In this document: piece by piece, positions 53,656 to 64,000 of the stretch
Position numbering within the stretch: position 1 is the stretch's first letter
Layout: each line of letters begins with the position of its first letter
Source: Sideroxydans sp.
Lineage (GTDB): Bacteria; Pseudomonadota; Gammaproteobacteria; Burkholderiales; Gallionellaceae
DNA: 64,000 nucleotides
Direction: 5' to 3'
Assembly (NCBI GenBank): GCA_016124455.1
Contig: WGNQ01000008.1
Coordinates: 124,001 to 188,000 of the forward strand
Made by a program: the position numbers and the translations under genes
Notes under the pieces: generated by a model
Databases searched by the model: none
Told to the model about the DNA's origin: nothing
What the model saw: only the letters and a program-made list of their open reading frames with translations

Positions 53656-53744
53656 GTATATTTTTGTGGTTCTCAAAATTGAAGGGGGCTTGCGCCCCCT
53701 CCGAATTATATCCGAGGAACGCGCGATTGCGCGCTACTCAGGTT

Positions 53745-54791
53745 TTACTTCCATACTGCGTGGCCTTGCTTGCTCTTGATCTTGGTTTTCCAGGCGCCAT
53801 GGATCAGATTGACCACGGAGTCAGGCATCGGGATGTAGTCCAGGGATTGGGCCATTTCATCACCGTTGGCATAAGACCAGTCGAAGAACTTCAGCACTTC
53901 CTTGGCGGCTGCAGGATTGTCCTGGCTTTCATGCATCAGGATGAAAGTTGCACCAGCGATCGGCCAGCTGTCCTTGCCGGGTTCGTCGGTCAGGATTTCG
54001 TAGAAGCCGGGAGCTGTTTTCCATTTTGCACCGGCAGCAGCAGCCTTGAAGCTGTCACCGTTAGGAGCAACAAAGTTGTTTTCGCGGTTCTTCAGCTGAA
54101 CGCCAACCATGTGGTTTTGCAGCAAATAAGCATATTCCACATAGCCGATGGAGCCCTTGATGCGCTCAACGTAGGAAGCTACGCCTGCGTTACCCTTGCC
54201 GCCGGTACCAGTTTTCCATGCAACCGAAGTGTTGACGCCAACAGCAGATTCCCATTCCGAGCTGACCTTGGCGAGGTAGTTGGTGAAGATGAAGGTGGTG
54301 CCGGAGCCATCAGAGCGGTGTACCACGGTGATGTCCAGGTCAGGCAGGTTCACGCCTTTGTTCAGCGCGACGATTGCCGGGTCATTCCACTTGGTGATTT
54401 TGCCCAGATAGATGTCAGCCAGGGTCTTGCCGTCCAGCTTCATCTGGTTGTTGGCAATACCTTCGATGTTCACGACCGGAACCACACCACCCATCACGGT
54501 CGGGAACTGCATCAGGCCGTTTTCCTTGAGAACTTCTGGTTTCAACGGCATGTCGGAAGCGCCGAAGTCCACGGTTTTGGCTTCGATTTGCTTGATACCG
54601 CCGCCGGAGCCGATGGCTTGGTAGTTCAGGCCGATGTTGGTCTTGGCCTTGTAGGCTTCAGCCCACTTGGTGTAAATCGGGGCGGGGAAAGTTGCGCCAG
54701 CGCCGGTAATGTCGGTCGCAAAAGCGCTACCTGCGGACAGCAGCGAGGCGGTCAGGCCGACGCTGAAGAGGAGGCGGTTCAGTTTTTTCAT
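53745..54791 (-). CDS. pstS: Phosphate-binding periplasmic protein PstS
   Basis: ATDITGAGATFPAPIYTKWAEAYKAKTNIGLNYQAIGSGGGIKQI. Confidence 0.97.
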   Translation of the reverse strand: MKKLNRLLFSVGLTASLLSAGSAFATDITGAGATFPAPIYTKWAEAYKAKTNIGLNYQAIGSGGGIKQIEAKTVDFGASDMPLKPEVLKENGLMQFPTVMGGVVPVVNIEGIANNQMKLDGKTLADIYLGKITKWNDPAIVALNKGVNLPDLDITVVHRSDGSGTTFIFTNYLAKVSSEWESAVGVNTSVAWKTGTGGKGNAGVASYVERIKGSIGYVEYAYLLQNHMVGVQLKNRENNFVAPNGDSFKAAAAGAKWKTAPGFYEILTDEPGKDSWPIAGATFILMHESQDNPAAAKEVLKFFDWSYANGDEMAQSLDYIPMPDSVVNLIHGAWKTKIKSKQGHAVWK

Positions 54792-54852
54792 GGTCTCTCC
54801 AAGAAGTTGAGGTTCATTTATTTAAGATGATTGCCGTTTGCCAGCGAGACGC

Positions 54853-54896
54853 ATCATAGCCAGAGGTTGTTACACAATTATTACACTCTAAAACAG
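54853..54896 (-). promoter_or_regulatory. Pho box and -10 of pst operon
   Basis: Minus strand CTGTTTT-AGA-GTGTAAT-AATT-GTGTAAC (54869-54896) then 10 nt then TATGAT (54853-54858). Confidence 0.75.
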
Positions 54897-55028
54897 GCTT
54901 AATACAGCGATTTCTTTTCATTTTTATCCATGTGCATGTGCTCGCCGGAATTCTCCGAGTGCCAGCGTTGACCATTTTGGCTTTCGCAGGTAGGATTGCC
55001 CCCTTTTCGTTGGCAGGGGATGGGTTGA

Positions 55029-55784
55029 ATGCGTCGCAAGTTGGTTGCCGGAAATTGGAAAATGCATGGTGCGCTGGCGCAGAACAAGGCGCTGCTGGAT
55101 GCCGTTGCTGCTGGGGTTGAGCTGCTTTCCGGGGTTGATTGTGCGGTGTGTGTGCCTTACCCTTATCTGTTTCAGGCGCAGCAGGTGTTATCCGGAACGG
55201 CCGTGAAATGGGGTGCGCAGAATGTGCATCAGCTGGAAAAAGGAGCCTACACTGGCGAAGTGTCCGCCCCGATGCTGAATGACTTCGGTTGCCGCTACGT
55301 GATTATCGGGCATTCCGAGCGGCGCAGCCTGTATGGCGAAAGCAGCCCGCTGGTGGCGGAAAAGTTTGCTGCCGTGCAGAAATCCGGGATGCTGCCGGTA
55401 TTGTGCGTTGGTGAAACGCTGGAGCAGCGCGAATCTGGCGCCATGGAGTCGGTTGTGGCTGAGCAGCTCGATGCGGTGATTGAGTTGCTTGGCGTGCAGT
55501 GCCTGCGTGATGCAGTTGTGGCTTATGAGCCGGTATGGGCCATCGGCACCGGTAAAACGGCTACGCCGGAACAGGCGCAGGCAGTCCATGCCTACATTCG
55601 CCAGCGGGTTGCCGGGCATGATGCGTCAGTTGCAGCGGGCTTGTGTATACTTTACGGCGGTAGCGTCAAGGCCGGCAACGCAGCGGAATTGTTTGCCATG
55701 CCGGATATCGATGGCGGGCTGATCGGCGGTGCAGCGCTGGTCGCCGAGGATTTCCTGGCGATTTGCCGTGCCGGACAGAATTGA
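55029..55784 (+). CDS. tpiA: Triosephosphate isomerase
   Basis: [39 protein letters not shown]. Confidence 0.98.
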   Translation: MRRKLVAGNWKMHGALAQNKALLDAVAAGVELLSGVDCAVCVPYPYLFQAQQVLSGTAVKWGAQNVHQLEKGAYTGEVSAPMLNDFGCRYVIIGHSERRSLYGESSPLVAEKFAAVQKSGMLPVLCVGETLEQRESGAMESVVAEQLDAVIELLGVQCLRDAVVAYEPVWAIGTGKTATPEQAQAVHAYIRQRVAGHDASVAAGLCILYGGSVKAGNAAELFAMPDIDGGLIGGAALVAEDFLAICRAGQN

Positions 55785-55805
55785 ATTTGTAGCTTGGAGT
55801 GATGT

Positions 55806-56144
55806 GTGGAAACTTTAGTATGGGTTGTACATGTGTTAACTGCTGTCGTGCTGATCGGCCTGGTGCTGGTACAGCATGGTAAAGGTGCGGATATGGGGGC
55901 TGCCTTTGGTACCGGTTCGGCCGGCGGGCTGTTTGGTTCGGGCGGGTCGGCCAATTTCCTGAGCCGCAGCACGGCTGTTGCCGCAACGATTTTTTTTGTT
56001 ACCAGCCTTACCCTGACATATCTTTATGCGCATCCGTTGCATGCGCAGGGTGTGATGGAGCGGACTGATGTTTCCAAGATAGTGCCGCAGGTGCCGACGG
56101 GTAACGACGCGCCAGATTCGAAGTCAAAAGAAATTCCAAAATAA
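55806..56144 (+). CDS. secG: Preprotein translocase subunit SecG
   Basis: LVWVVHVLTAVVLIGLVLVQHGKGADMGAAFGTGSAGGLFGSGGSANFLSRSTA; GTG start. Confidence 0.95.
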   Translation: METLVWVVHVLTAVVLIGLVLVQHGKGADMGAAFGTGSAGGLFGSGGSANFLSRSTAVAATIFFVTSLTLTYLYAHPLHAQGVMERTDVSKIVPQVPTGNDAPDSKSKEIPK

Positions 56145-56155
56145 AAAAAGTTAAA

Positions 56156-56240
56156 GCCGATGTGGTGAAATTGGTAGACACGCTATCTTGAGGGGGTAGT
56201 GGCGAAAGCCGTAGCAGTTCGAGTCTGCTCATCGGCACCA
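56156..56240 (+). tRNA. tRNA-Leu (anticodon GAG), CCA encoded
   Basis: GCCGATG...CATCGGCACCA acceptor; anticodon loop TTGAGGG; long class II variable arm; T-arm GTTCGAG. Confidence 0.95.
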
Positions 56241-56338
56241 AAATCGAGTCAGGGCCAACGGGCTCTGGACAATTTCAAGCTAAAGTACGTGCGGTGCATC
56301 TGCAGGATGGGGTGCCTGACGTGGGGGGGAGGCTGAAG

Positions 56339-56695
56339 ATGCTGGATAATTATTTCCCGGTATTGTTGTTCATTCTTGTCGGGGTGGCGGCGGGGGTTGC
56401 GCCGCTCGTTCTTGGTCGCCTGCTGGGGCCGCATCGTCCGGACAGCGCCAAGCTGTCGCCATACGAATGCGGCTTTGAAGCCTTTGAGAATGCGCGCATG
56501 AAATTCGATGTGCGCTATTACCTCGTCGCCATTCTATTCATTCTGTTCGATCTGGAAATTGCCTTCCTGTTTCCGTGGGCTATCGTGCTCAAGGAAATCG
56601 GTACCTTTGGTTTTGTTTCCATGATGGTTTTCCTGGCTATTCTTGTGGTTGGCTTTATCTACGAGTGGATGAAGGGGGCGCTGGAATGGGAATAA
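56339..56695 (+). CDS. nuoA: NADH-quinone oxidoreductase subunit A
   Basis: [49 protein letters not shown]. Confidence 0.97.
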   Translation: MLDNYFPVLLFILVGVAAGVAPLVLGRLLGPHRPDSAKLSPYECGFEAFENARMKFDVRYYLVAILFILFDLEIAFLFPWAIVLKEIGTFGFVSMMVFLAILVVGFIYEWMKGALEWE

Positions 56696-56765
56696 CTCAT
56701 CAGCGCAGCGAGCAGTTGTCCGGCCGCGGCTGTTGCGGCACTTACAGATTGCATGAGGTTCGGTT

Positions 56766-57245
56766 ATGAGTATTGAAGGTGTGCTTGAGAAGGGCTTGCT
56801 CGTCACCTCGGTAGATACGGTGATCAACTACGCGCGTACCGGTTCGCTATGGCCGATGACGTTCGGTCTCGCCTGCTGTGCGGTGGAAATGATGCATGCG
56901 GCGCTGCCGCGCTATGACCTCGACCGTTTCGGCGCCGGCGCATTCCGGCCCAGTCCGCGCCAGTCCGACGTGATGATCGTGGCGGGTACGCTGTGCAACA
57001 AGATGGCACCCGCGCTGCGCAAGGTTTACGACCAGATGGCCGAGCCGCGCTGGGTGATTTCCATGGGGTCCTGTGCCAATGGCGGCGGCTATTACCATTA
57101 TTCCTATTCGGTGGTGCGCGGCTGCGACCGTATCGTGCCGGTCGATATCTATGTTCCGGGCTGCCCGCCGACGGCGGAAGCGCTGCTGTATGGCGTGATC
57201 CAGCTGCAGAACAAGATCAAACGTACCAATACCATTGCGCGCTAG
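56766..57245 (+). CDS. nuoB: NADH-quinone oxidoreductase subunit B
   Basis: [45 protein letters not shown]-type C-terminus. Confidence 0.98.
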   Translation: MSIEGVLEKGLLVTSVDTVINYARTGSLWPMTFGLACCAVEMMHAALPRYDLDRFGAGAFRPSPRQSDVMIVAGTLCNKMAPALRKVYDQMAEPRWVISMGSCANGGGYYHYSYSVVRGCDRIVPVDIYVPGCPPTAEALLYGVIQLQNKIKRTNTIAR

Positions 57246-57254
57246 GGTTGAGAT

Positions 57255-57893
57255 ATGGCTGCTGATTTGAGCGTATTACAGGAAAAGCTGGCCAGGTTGC
57301 TTGGCGGCAAGGTGGTCAGCTTGGCTAACCGGCTGAATGAGCTGACGTTGACGGTGCGTGCCGGCGACCAGCTGGAAGTGCTGACCCGCCTGCGTGACGA
57401 TGCGGAATTGCGCTTCGAGCAACTGAGCGACCTGTGCGGCATGGACTACTTGACCTACGGCAGCGATGTCTCGGAAGGCGGCGCCTACCTGAAGTCCGAC
57501 TTTGCCCCCGTGGTTTACCCGTTGCGTTTCGCGGTGGTGTACCAGTTGCTGTCATTTACCCACAACATGCGGCTGCGCGTGCGCGTCTTCGCCGAAGACG
57601 ATAATTTCCCGGTACTGGCTTCGGTGAACGAGATCTGGCCTTCCGCCAACTGGTATGAGCGCGAAGCTTTCGATCTGTACGGCATTGTGTTCACCGGCCA
57701 TCCCGATTTGCGCCGCATCCTGACCGACTACGGTTTCGTCGGTAACCCGTTCCGCAAGGATTTTCCGCTGTCCGGTACGGTCGAGATGCGCTACGACCCC
57801 GAGCAGCAGCGTGTGGTCTATCAGCCGGTCAGCATCGAGCCGCGCGAGATCACGCCGCGTACGGTACGTGAAGAAGACTACGGTCGCCACTGA
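57255..57893 (+). CDS. nuoC: NADH-quinone oxidoreductase subunit C
   Basis: [45 protein letters not shown]. Confidence 0.97.
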   Translation: MAADLSVLQEKLARLLGGKVVSLANRLNELTLTVRAGDQLEVLTRLRDDAELRFEQLSDLCGMDYLTYGSDVSEGGAYLKSDFAPVVYPLRFAVVYQLLSFTHNMRLRVRVFAEDDNFPVLASVNEIWPSANWYEREAFDLYGIVFTGHPDLRRILTDYGFVGNPFRKDFPLSGTVEMRYDPEQQRVVYQPVSIEPREITPRTVREEDYGRH

Positions 57894-57916
57894 ACAAGCA
57901 AGAGGTAAGCGGAGTT

Positions 57917-59170
57917 ATGGCTGAGATCAAGAATTACACAATCAACTTCGGGCCGCAGCACCCGGCCGCGCACGGCGTGCTGCGCCTGGTGCTGGAGCTG
58001 GATGGCGAAACGGTAGAGCGTGCAGATCCGCACATCGGGCTGCTGCATCGCGCCACCGAGAAGCTGGCCGAGCACAAGACCTTCCTGCAGTCGGTGCCCT
58101 ACATGGACCGTCTCGACTATGTGTCGATGATGTGTAACGAGCACGCCTATGTGATGGCCATCGAGAAGCTGGCCGGTATCGAGGTGCCGATCCGCGCGCA
58201 ATACATCCGCGTGATGTTCGACGAGATTACCCGCATCCTGAACCACCTGTTGTGGCTGGGCGCTTCCGGCATCGACCTCGGCGCGATGACCATGTTCTTC
58301 TACACCTTCCGCGAGCGCGAAGATCTGCTGGATGCCTATGAGGCGGTGTCGGGTGCGCGCATGCATGCCTCCTACTATCGTCCGGGCGGCGTCTATCGCG
58401 ACCTGCCCGATTCGATGGCGCAACACCAGCCGAGCAAGATACACAACGCGGCGGCAGTCAGCAAAATGAACGAGAATCGCCAGGGCTCGCTGCTTGATTT
58501 CCTGGAAGACTTTACCAACCGTTTCCCCGGCCACATCGACGAATACGAGACCCTGCTGACCGACAACCGTATCTGGAAGCAGCGTACCGTCGGCATCGGC
58601 GTGGTATCGCCGGAGCGCGCGCTGGCGCTCGGTTTCACGGGTCCGATGCTGCGCGGCTCCGGCATTGCCTGGGATCTGCGCAAGAAGCAGCCGTATGAAG
58701 TCTACGACCGCATGGACTTCGACATCCCGGTCGGGGTGGAGGGCGACTGCTACGACCGTTATCTGGTGCGCGTGGAAGAAATGCGCCAGTCCAACCGCAT
58801 TATCAAGCAGTGCATAGACTGGCTGCGCAAGAATCCCGGCCCGGTGATGATCGACAACCACAAGATAGCGCCGCCCAGGCGTGAGGCGATGAAGCAGAAC
58901 ATGGAAGAGTTGATCCACCACTTCAAGCTGTTCACCGAAGGCATGCATGTGCCGTCCGGTGAAGTGTATTCCGCGGTCGAGCACCCCAAGGGGGAGTTCG
59001 GCATCTACCTGGTTTCCGATGGCGCGAACAAGCCGTACCGCATGAAGATACGCGCACCGGGATTCGCCCATCTGTCGTCGCTGGATGAAATGTCGCGCGG
59101 GCACATGATTGCCGATGTGGTGGCGATCATCGGCACGCAGGATATCGTTTTTGGAGAGGTAGACCGCTGA
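57917..59170 (+). CDS. nuoD: NADH-quinone oxidoreductase subunit D
   Basis: [25 protein letters not shown]. Confidence 0.98.
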   Translation: MAEIKNYTINFGPQHPAAHGVLRLVLELDGETVERADPHIGLLHRATEKLAEHKTFLQSVPYMDRLDYVSMMCNEHAYVMAIEKLAGIEVPIRAQYIRVMFDEITRILNHLLWLGASGIDLGAMTMFFYTFREREDLLDAYEAVSGARMHASYYRPGGVYRDLPDSMAQHQPSKIHNAAAVSKMNENRQGSLLDFLEDFTNRFPGHIDEYETLLTDNRIWKQRTVGIGVVSPERALALGFTGPMLRGSGIAWDLRKKQPYEVYDRMDFDIPVGVEGDCYDRYLVRVEEMRQSNRIIKQCIDWLRKNPGPVMIDNHKIAPPRREAMKQNMEELIHHFKLFTEGMHVPSGEVYSAVEHPKGEFGIYLVSDGANKPYRMKIRAPGFAHLSSLDEMSRGHMIADVVAIIGTQDIVFGEVDR

Positions 59171-59667
59171 TGCTGTCCGATCAAATTCAGGAAAAAATAA
59201 ACCGCGAGCTGAAGAAATACCCGGCAGACCAGAAGCAGTCGGCAGTGATGGCCGCGTTGCGTTTTGTGCAGGACGAAAAGGGCTGGATTTCCAACGATGA
59301 CATGGCCGATGTGGCGGCCTTCCTGGACATGCCGCACATGGCCGTGTACGAGGTGGCAACGTTCTACCATATGTACAATCTCCGGCCGATGGGCAAGCAC
59401 ATGCTGACCGTGTGTACCAACCTGTCCTGCCAGCTGATGGGGGCGAACGAGACTATGGATTATCTCAAGCAGAAGCTCGGCATCGGTCTCGGCGAAGTGA
59501 CGGCCGACGGCAAGTTCGGCCTGCGTGAAGGCGAGTGCATGGGCGCCTGCGTCGACGCCCCGTTGTTCACGATCAACAACAAGCGGATGTGCGGACATCT
59601 GAATGCCGAGAAAATAGACCAGATTCTGGCTGAGCTGGATTCCGGAAAATCAGGAGGACAGCCATGA
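59170..59667 (+). CDS. nuoE: NADH-quinone oxidoreductase subunit E
   Basis: [26 protein letters not shown] 2Fe-2S thioredoxin-like. Confidence 0.97.
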   Translation: MLSDQIQEKINRELKKYPADQKQSAVMAALRFVQDEKGWISNDDMADVAAFLDMPHMAVYEVATFYHMYNLRPMGKHMLTVCTNLSCQLMGANETMDYLKQKLGIGLGEVTADGKFGLREGECMGACVDAPLFTINNKRMCGHLNAEKIDQILAELDSGKSGGQP

Positions 59668-60929
59668 GTGCACCGATACTGCTGAATACCATGCAGTTCG
59701 ACCAGCCCTGGACGCTGGAAAACTATCTCAAGGTCGGCGGCTACCAGGCTCTGCGCAAGGTGCTGACGCAGAAAATCTCGCCCGATAACATCATCGCCGA
59801 GGTCAAGGCTTCGGGCCTGCGCGGGCGCGGCGGTGCGGGATTCCCTACCGGCCTGAAGTGGAGCTTCATGCCGCGCAACTACGAGGGCGAGAAATACCTG
59901 GTGTGCAACTCGGACGAAGGCGAGCCGGGCACCTGCAAGGATCGGGACATCCTGCGCTTCAATCCGCACCTGCTGATCGAAGGCATGGCCATCGCCGCCT
60001 ATACCATGGGCGTAAAGACCGGTTACAACTACGTACATGGAGAAATCTACGAGGCCTATGAGCGCATGGAGGCCGCCTGTGAAGAGGCGCGCGCCGCCGG
60101 TTATCTGGGCAAGAACATCCTCGGCTCGGACTTCGAGTTCGACCTGCACAACCACCTCGGCTACGGTGCCTATATCTGCGGCGAGGAAACCGCGCTGCTC
60201 GAATCGCTGGAAGGCAAGAAGGGGCAGCCGCGCTACAAGCCGCCGTTCCCTGCCAGCTATGGCCTCTATGGCAAGCCGACCACAATCAACAACACCGAAA
60301 GCTTTGCCAGCATTCCCTACATCATTCGCGAGGGCGGGCAGAAGTTCCTCGAACTCGGGGTGCCCAACAGCGGCGGGGTGAAGCTGTTCTCGGTTTCCGG
60401 CCACGTCAACAAGCCCGGCAACTTTGAAGTGCCGCTGGGAACGCCGTTCCGCGACCTGCTGGAAATGGCGGGCGGGGTGCGCCACGGCCATAAACTGAAA
60501 GCGGTGATCCCTGGCGGTTCGTCGATGCCGGTGCTGCCGGGCGAGATCATGATGGACCTCAACATGGACTTCGACTCCATCGCCAAGGCCGGGTCCTATC
60601 TCGGCACCGGTGCGGTAATCGTGATGGACGATACCACCTGCATGGTGCGTGCGCTGGAGCGGCTGTCCTATTTCTATTACGAAGAATCGTGCGGCCAGTG
60701 CACGCCGTGCCGCGAGGGTACCGGCTGGCTGTACCGCATCGTGCACCGTATCGAGAGCGGCGAGGGGCGTCCGGAAGACCTCGACCTGCTGCTCGACCTG
60801 TGCGAGAACATTGCGGGCCGTACCATCTGCGCGCTGGGCGATGCGGCAGCATGGCCGGTGCAGGGCTTTCTTAAGCATTATCGCAGCGAGTTCGAGTACC
60901 ACATCGAACATAAGCGTTGTCTGGTGTAA
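59664..60929 (+). CDS. nuoF: NADH-quinone oxidoreductase subunit F
   Basis: [35 protein letters not shown]. Confidence 0.98.
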   Translation: MSAPILLNTMQFDQPWTLENYLKVGGYQALRKVLTQKISPDNIIAEVKASGLRGRGGAGFPTGLKWSFMPRNYEGEKYLVCNSDEGEPGTCKDRDILRFNPHLLIEGMAIAAYTMGVKTGYNYVHGEIYEAYERMEAACEEARAAGYLGKNILGSDFEFDLHNHLGYGAYICGEETALLESLEGKKGQPRYKPPFPASYGLYGKPTTINNTESFASIPYIIREGGQKFLELGVPNSGGVKLFSVSGHVNKPGNFEVPLGTPFRDLLEMAGGVRHGHKLKAVIPGGSSMPVLPGEIMMDLNMDFDSIAKAGSYLGTGAVIVMDDTTCMVRALERLSYFYYEESCGQCTPCREGTGWLYRIVHRIESGEGRPEDLDLLLDLCENIAGRTICALGDAAAWPVQGFLKHYRSEFEYHIEHKRCLV

Positions 60930-60943
60930 GGTTGGGACAAGTA

Positions 60944-63292
60944 ATGATCAACATCGAAATCGACGGCAAGAAAATTGCAACGGAAAGCGGCAGCACCGTA
61001 ATCGAGGCTGCACACGAAGCCGGCATTTACATTCCGCACTTCTGTTATCACAAGAAATTGTCCATCGCCGCCAACTGCCGGATGTGCCTGGTGGAAGTGG
61101 AAAAGGCACCCAAGCCGTTGCCCGCATGCGCCACGCCGGTAGCCGAGGGCATGAAGGTGCATACCAATTCGGCGCAGGCAGTGAAGGCGCAAAAGGGCGT
61201 GATGGAGTTTCTGCTGGTCAACCATCCCCTGGATTGCCCGATCTGCGACCAAGGCGGCGAATGCGAATTGCAGGATCTGGCTGTGGGCTATGGCGCCTCG
61301 GCTTCGCGCTACCAGGAAGAAAAGCGCGTGGTTTTGCCCAAGGATATCGGCCCGCTGGTGAGTGCGGAGGAGATGTCACGCTGCATCAATTGCACGCGCT
61401 GCGTACGTTTCGGGCAGGAAATCGGCGGGCAGATGGAGCTGGGGCAGGCGTTCCGCGGCGAACATGCCGAGATCATGTCGTTCCTCGGCGAGCAGGTCGA
61501 TTCGGAACTGTCCGGCAACATGATCGACCTGTGTCCGGTCGGCGCATTGACCAGCAAGCCGTTCCGCTATACCGCGCGTAGCTGGGAGCTGTCGCGCCGC
61601 CGTTCGGTCAGTCCGCATGACGGCATGGGTTCCAACCTTGCGGTGCAGGTGAAAGACAATCGTGTGATGCGCGTGCTGCCGCTCGAGAACGAAGAAATCA
61701 ATGAATGCTGGCTGTCGGACAAGGACCGCTTCAGCTATGAGGCCCTGAGCGCACCCGAGCGCCTGACCAGGCCGATGGTCCGACAGGATGGCAAGTGGCA
61801 GGAAGTGAGTTGGCAGGTTGCGCTGGAATATGTGGCGAACGGCTTGAGCCAGATATCAGGCGGCGCGGGCGCGGCACATATCGGTGCGCTGGCTACGCCG
61901 CATTCCACGCTGGAAGAGCTGTATCTGTTGCAGAAACTGCTGCGCGGCATCGGCAGCAGCAACGTCGACTTCCGCCTGCGCCAGTCCGATTTCAGCATGG
62001 ACGGCAAACAGGCCGGCGTGCCGTGGCTGGGAATGCCACTGGCCGAGATCAATAATGCGGACCGTTTCCTGCTGGTGGGCAGTTTCCTGCGCAAGGATCA
62101 TCCGTTGCTGGCTTCGCGTGTGCGCCAGGCCGTCAAGCATGGTGCGCAGGCCAATGTGGTGCACAGTGCCGATGACGATCTGTTGATGCATGTCGCCAAC
62201 AAGGCAATCGTTGCGCCGGATGCCATGGTTGACCTGCTGGCCCAGATTCTCAAGGCGCTGGCCACCGAAAAACAGGCCAGCGTGGATGCCGCAGTGCAGG
62301 GCGTCAGCGTCGGCAGCGAAGCGGCAGCGATTGCCGCCAGCCTGGCGCAGGGCAAGAACGTGGCGGTGCTGCTCGGCAATTTTGCGCAACAGCATCCGCA
62401 GGCGGCACAACTCCAGTTGCTGGCGCAGCAGATCGCGACCCTTGCCGGCGGCAAGTTCGGCTTCCTCGGTGAGGCGGCGAACAGCGTCGGCGGCTACCTG
62501 GCGCAAGCGGTTCCCGGCGCTGCCGGACTCAACGCCGGCGCGATGCTGGCTGCGCCGCGCAAGGCCTATCTGTTGCTGAACACGGAGGTGGAGCTGGATT
62601 GCCACGATCCGCAGCAGGCGCAAGCTGCAATGTACGCCGCCGACATGGTGGTGGCGCTGAGTGCCTATAAGCACCACGCCAGCGACTATGCCGACGTGCT
62701 GCTGCCGATTGCGCCGTTCACCGAAACTTCCGGCACTTTCATCAACACCGAAGGCCGCGTGCAGAGCTTCAAGGGCACGGTCAAGCCGCTGGGCGAAGCA
62801 CGTCCGGCGTGGAAAGTGCTGCGCGTGCTGGGCAATCTGCTCAAGCTGCCGGGTTTCGATTACGACGACAGCGAGAGCGTGCGCGACGAGGCATTGGGCG
62901 GTGTCGCTGTTGCAGGCAAACTGAACAACGGCCTGTCGGGCATCACGCTGCAATTGCCGTCCGCCGCCTCGAGCGGCCTGCAGCGCGTGAGCGATGTGCC
63001 GATTTACGCCGCGGATGCCGTGGTGCGCCGTGCCGCTTCGTTGCAGGCGACGCACGACGCCGCGGTACCGCGCGCGGTGATGCATGGTGAGGAATTGAAG
63101 AAGCTCAATCTGCCGCCCGGCAGCGAGGTGAAACTCTCGCAAGGCGCGGGCAGCGTGCGCCTGAATGTGGCCGCAGACGACAGGCTGCCGCTGGGGGTAG
63201 TGCGTGTGGCTGCAGGTCATGCCGCCACCGCGCAACTGGGTGCGATGTTCGGAACGATAGTGGTGGAAGCGACAAGCGGGAGCGGGGCATGA
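60944..63292 (+). CDS. nuoG: NADH-quinone oxidoreductase subunit G
   Basis: [51 protein letters not shown]. Confidence 0.97.
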   Translation: MINIEIDGKKIATESGSTVIEAAHEAGIYIPHFCYHKKLSIAANCRMCLVEVEKAPKPLPACATPVAEGMKVHTNSAQAVKAQKGVMEFLLVNHPLDCPICDQGGECELQDLAVGYGASASRYQEEKRVVLPKDIGPLVSAEEMSRCINCTRCVRFGQEIGGQMELGQAFRGEHAEIMSFLGEQVDSELSGNMIDLCPVGALTSKPFRYTARSWELSRRRSVSPHDGMGSNLAVQVKDNRVMRVLPLENEEINECWLSDKDRFSYEALSAPERLTRPMVRQDGKWQEVSWQVALEYVANGLSQISGGAGAAHIGALATPHSTLEELYLLQKLLRGIGSSNVDFRLRQSDFSMDGKQAGVPWLGMPLAEINNADRFLLVGSFLRKDHPLLASRVRQAVKHGAQANVVHSADDDLLMHVANKAIVAPDAMVDLLAQILKALATEKQASVDAAVQGVSVGSEAAAIAASLAQGKNVAVLLGNFAQQHPQAAQLQLLAQQIATLAGGKFGFLGEAANSVGGYLAQAVPGAAGLNAGAMLAAPRKAYLLLNTEVELDCHDPQQAQAAMYAADMVVALSAYKHHASDYADVLLPIAPFTETSGTFINTEGRVQSFKGTVKPLGEARPAWKVLRVLGNLLKLPGFDYDDSESVRDEALGGVAVAGKLNNGLSGITLQLPSAASSGLQRVSDVPIYAADAVVRRAASLQATHDAAVPRAVMHGEELKKLNLPPGSEVKLSQGAGSVRLNVAADDRLPLGVVRVAAGHAATAQLGAMFGTIVVEATSGSGA

Positions 63293-64000
63293 TGGAATTA
63301 CTGCAAACCATTGAGCAAACCGGCCAGGGACTGCTGGGTCCGTTGTGGCTGCCGTTGTGGACGCTCATCAAGATTGTGGTGGTCGTGGCCCCCATCATGG
63401 GCAGCGTGGCTTACCTGACACTGGCCGAGCGCAAGATCCTCGGTTTCATGCAGGTGCGTCCGGGCCCCAACCGCGTGGGTTACTGGGGCCTGCTGCAGCC
63501 GCTGGCCGACGGCATCAAGCTGCTGCTGAAGGAAATCATCATTCCCAGCAGTTCCAACAAGTTCCTGTTCATCTCGGCGCCGGTTCTGGCATTGGCGCCC
63601 GCGCTGGCGGCATGGGCGGTGGTGCCGTTCGGCGACGGCATGCAGGTGTCGAACCTGAATGCCGGGCTGCTGTACATCCTGGCGATGACTTCGCTCGGCG
63701 TATACGGCATCATCATTGCCGGCTGGGCGTCGAACTCCAAGTACGCCTTCCTCGGTGCCTTGCGCTCCGCCGCGCAGATCGTATCGTATGAACTGGCGAT
63801 GGGCTTTGCGCTGGTGAGCGTATTGCTGGTGGCGCAGAGCATGAACCTTGGCGACATCGTGCGCGGGCAGCAGGGCAATTACGGCTTGTTCGGCTGGTAT
63901 TTCATTCCGCTGTTCCCGGTATTCGTGGTGTATTTCATTGCCGGTGTGGCGGAGACCAACCGCGCGCCGTTCGACCTGGCGGAAGACGAGGCCACCATCG
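63289..64000 (+). CDS. nuoH: NADH-quinone oxidoreductase subunit H (truncated by window end)
   Basis: Open frame to window end: [64 protein letters not shown]...[17 protein letters not shown]. Confidence 0.96.
   Translation, partial: MMELLQTIEQTGQGLLGPLWLPLWTLIKIVVVVAPIMGSVAYLTLAERKILGFMQVRPGPNRVGYWGLLQPLADGIKLLLKEIIIPSSSNKFLFISAPVLALAPALAAWAVVPFGDGMQVSNLNAGLLYILAMTSLGVYGIIIAGWASNSKYAFLGALRSAAQIVSYELAMGFALVSVLLVAQSMNLGDIVRGQQGNYGLFGWYFIPLFPVFVVYFIAGVAETNRAPFDLAEDEATI

Overview
The window is a gene-dense, high-GC chromosomal segment of a betaproteobacterium, with gene order and protein style suggestive of Nitrosomonadales/Gallionella-like lineages (inference). Nearly all of it is housekeeping. 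In order it holds: dnaK (5' end)/grpE; an MFS transporter; an Lrp regulator divergent from leuA; a long leuCDB-asd-fimV-truA-trpFBA-accD-folC-dedD-cvpA-purF-metZ-pncC block; recA-recX-alaS; an orphan response regulator; waaF; ilvE; a membrane class III adenylate cyclase; glnE; yhdP; nit; tldD; carAB-greA-yhbY-rlmE-ftsH-folP-glmM; an inverted pstSCAB operon; tpiA-secG-tRNA-Leu; and nuoA-H (nuoH truncated by the window end). I saw no mobile element, prophage, CRISPR array, defence island or obviously novel multigene system. The most notable signals are: (1) a SAM-II (SAM-alpha)-type riboswitch upstream of metZ, followed by a terminator/antiterminator-like arrangement; (2) an in-frame amber codon splitting ftsH; (3) a single-base frameshift in leuD; (4) a GTAC-N4-GTAC palindrome in place of a canonical LexA box upstream of recA; (5) a hairpin at the 5' end of the predicted carAB transcript; (6) a cluster of inverted repeats between a glycine-zipper gene and pstB; (7) a stem-loop presenting the Shine-Dalgarno of the cyclase gene; (8) paired sigma-32-like promoters and a textbook Pho box. 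All calls come from reading the sequence; no database search was run.
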